This document shows, one piece after another, positions 10,229 through 11,071 of a stretch of DNA of 11,071 nucleotides. The position numbers and the translations under genes were made by a program. Under the pieces are notes generated by a model that was not told the origin of the DNA, ran no database searches, and saw nothing but the letters and a program-made list of their open reading frames with translations. Each line of letters begins with the position of its first letter. The stretch's first letter is position 1. Source of the stretch: Deltaproteobacteria bacterium (GTDB lineage: Bacteria; Desulfobacterota; Binatia; UBA9968); the NCBI GenBank assembly GCA_016844625.1, contig JAERMN010000056.1, forward strand, positions 1-11,071, written 5' to 3'.

Positions 10229-11071
<843 letters not shown>

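Overview
This window is a contiguous block of core transcription and translation genes, all on the minus strand. Reading with transcription from right to left, it holds rpoB (3' end only), rpoC, rpsL, rpsG, fusA, rpsJ, rplC, rplD, rplW, rplB and rpsS (5' end only). It is the junction of the RNA polymerase operon (rpoBC), the streptomycin (str) operon and the S10 ribosomal-protein operon. Essentially all the DNA is coding. The longest gap between genes is 105 bases, and no mobile element, CRISPR array, tRNA, rRNA or accessory gene is visible.

The proteins are clearly bacterial. RpoC has the large insertion in the trigger loop that is known in Proteobacteria and several other Gram-negative lineages but is absent from Firmicutes and Actinobacteria. 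The base composition looks moderately GC-rich. A deltaproteobacterium-like lineage (Desulfobacterota, Binatota, Methylomirabilota or similar) is a reasonable guess, but the sequence alone cannot place it.

Layout: 10229-11071 is the C-terminal end of the RNA polymerase beta subunit. 6055-10182 is the complete beta' subunit, preceded by an unusually long Shine-Dalgarno match. 5101-5949 holds S12 and S7, only 6 bases apart. A strong intrinsic-terminator-like hairpin lies at 5045-5074. EF-G follows at 2934-5030 and overlaps rpsJ by four bases, so no tuf gene lies between the str and S10 segments. 1-2937 holds S10, L3, L4, L23, L2 and the start of S19 in the standard S10-operon order.

The genes supply the RNA polymerase catalytic core, the ribosomal decoding site (S12, S7), translocation (EF-G), and the assembly, peptidyl-transferase and exit-tunnel proteins of the ribosome (L3, L4, L23, L2, S10, S19). 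S10 also works as NusE in antitermination. The region is an ordinary housekeeping locus and I see no undescribed system. The points worth a second look are regulatory: the mid-cluster terminator hairpin, the missing tuf, the missing leader spaces for the E. coli-type S7 and L4 feedback sites, and a perfect inverted repeat inside rpoC.
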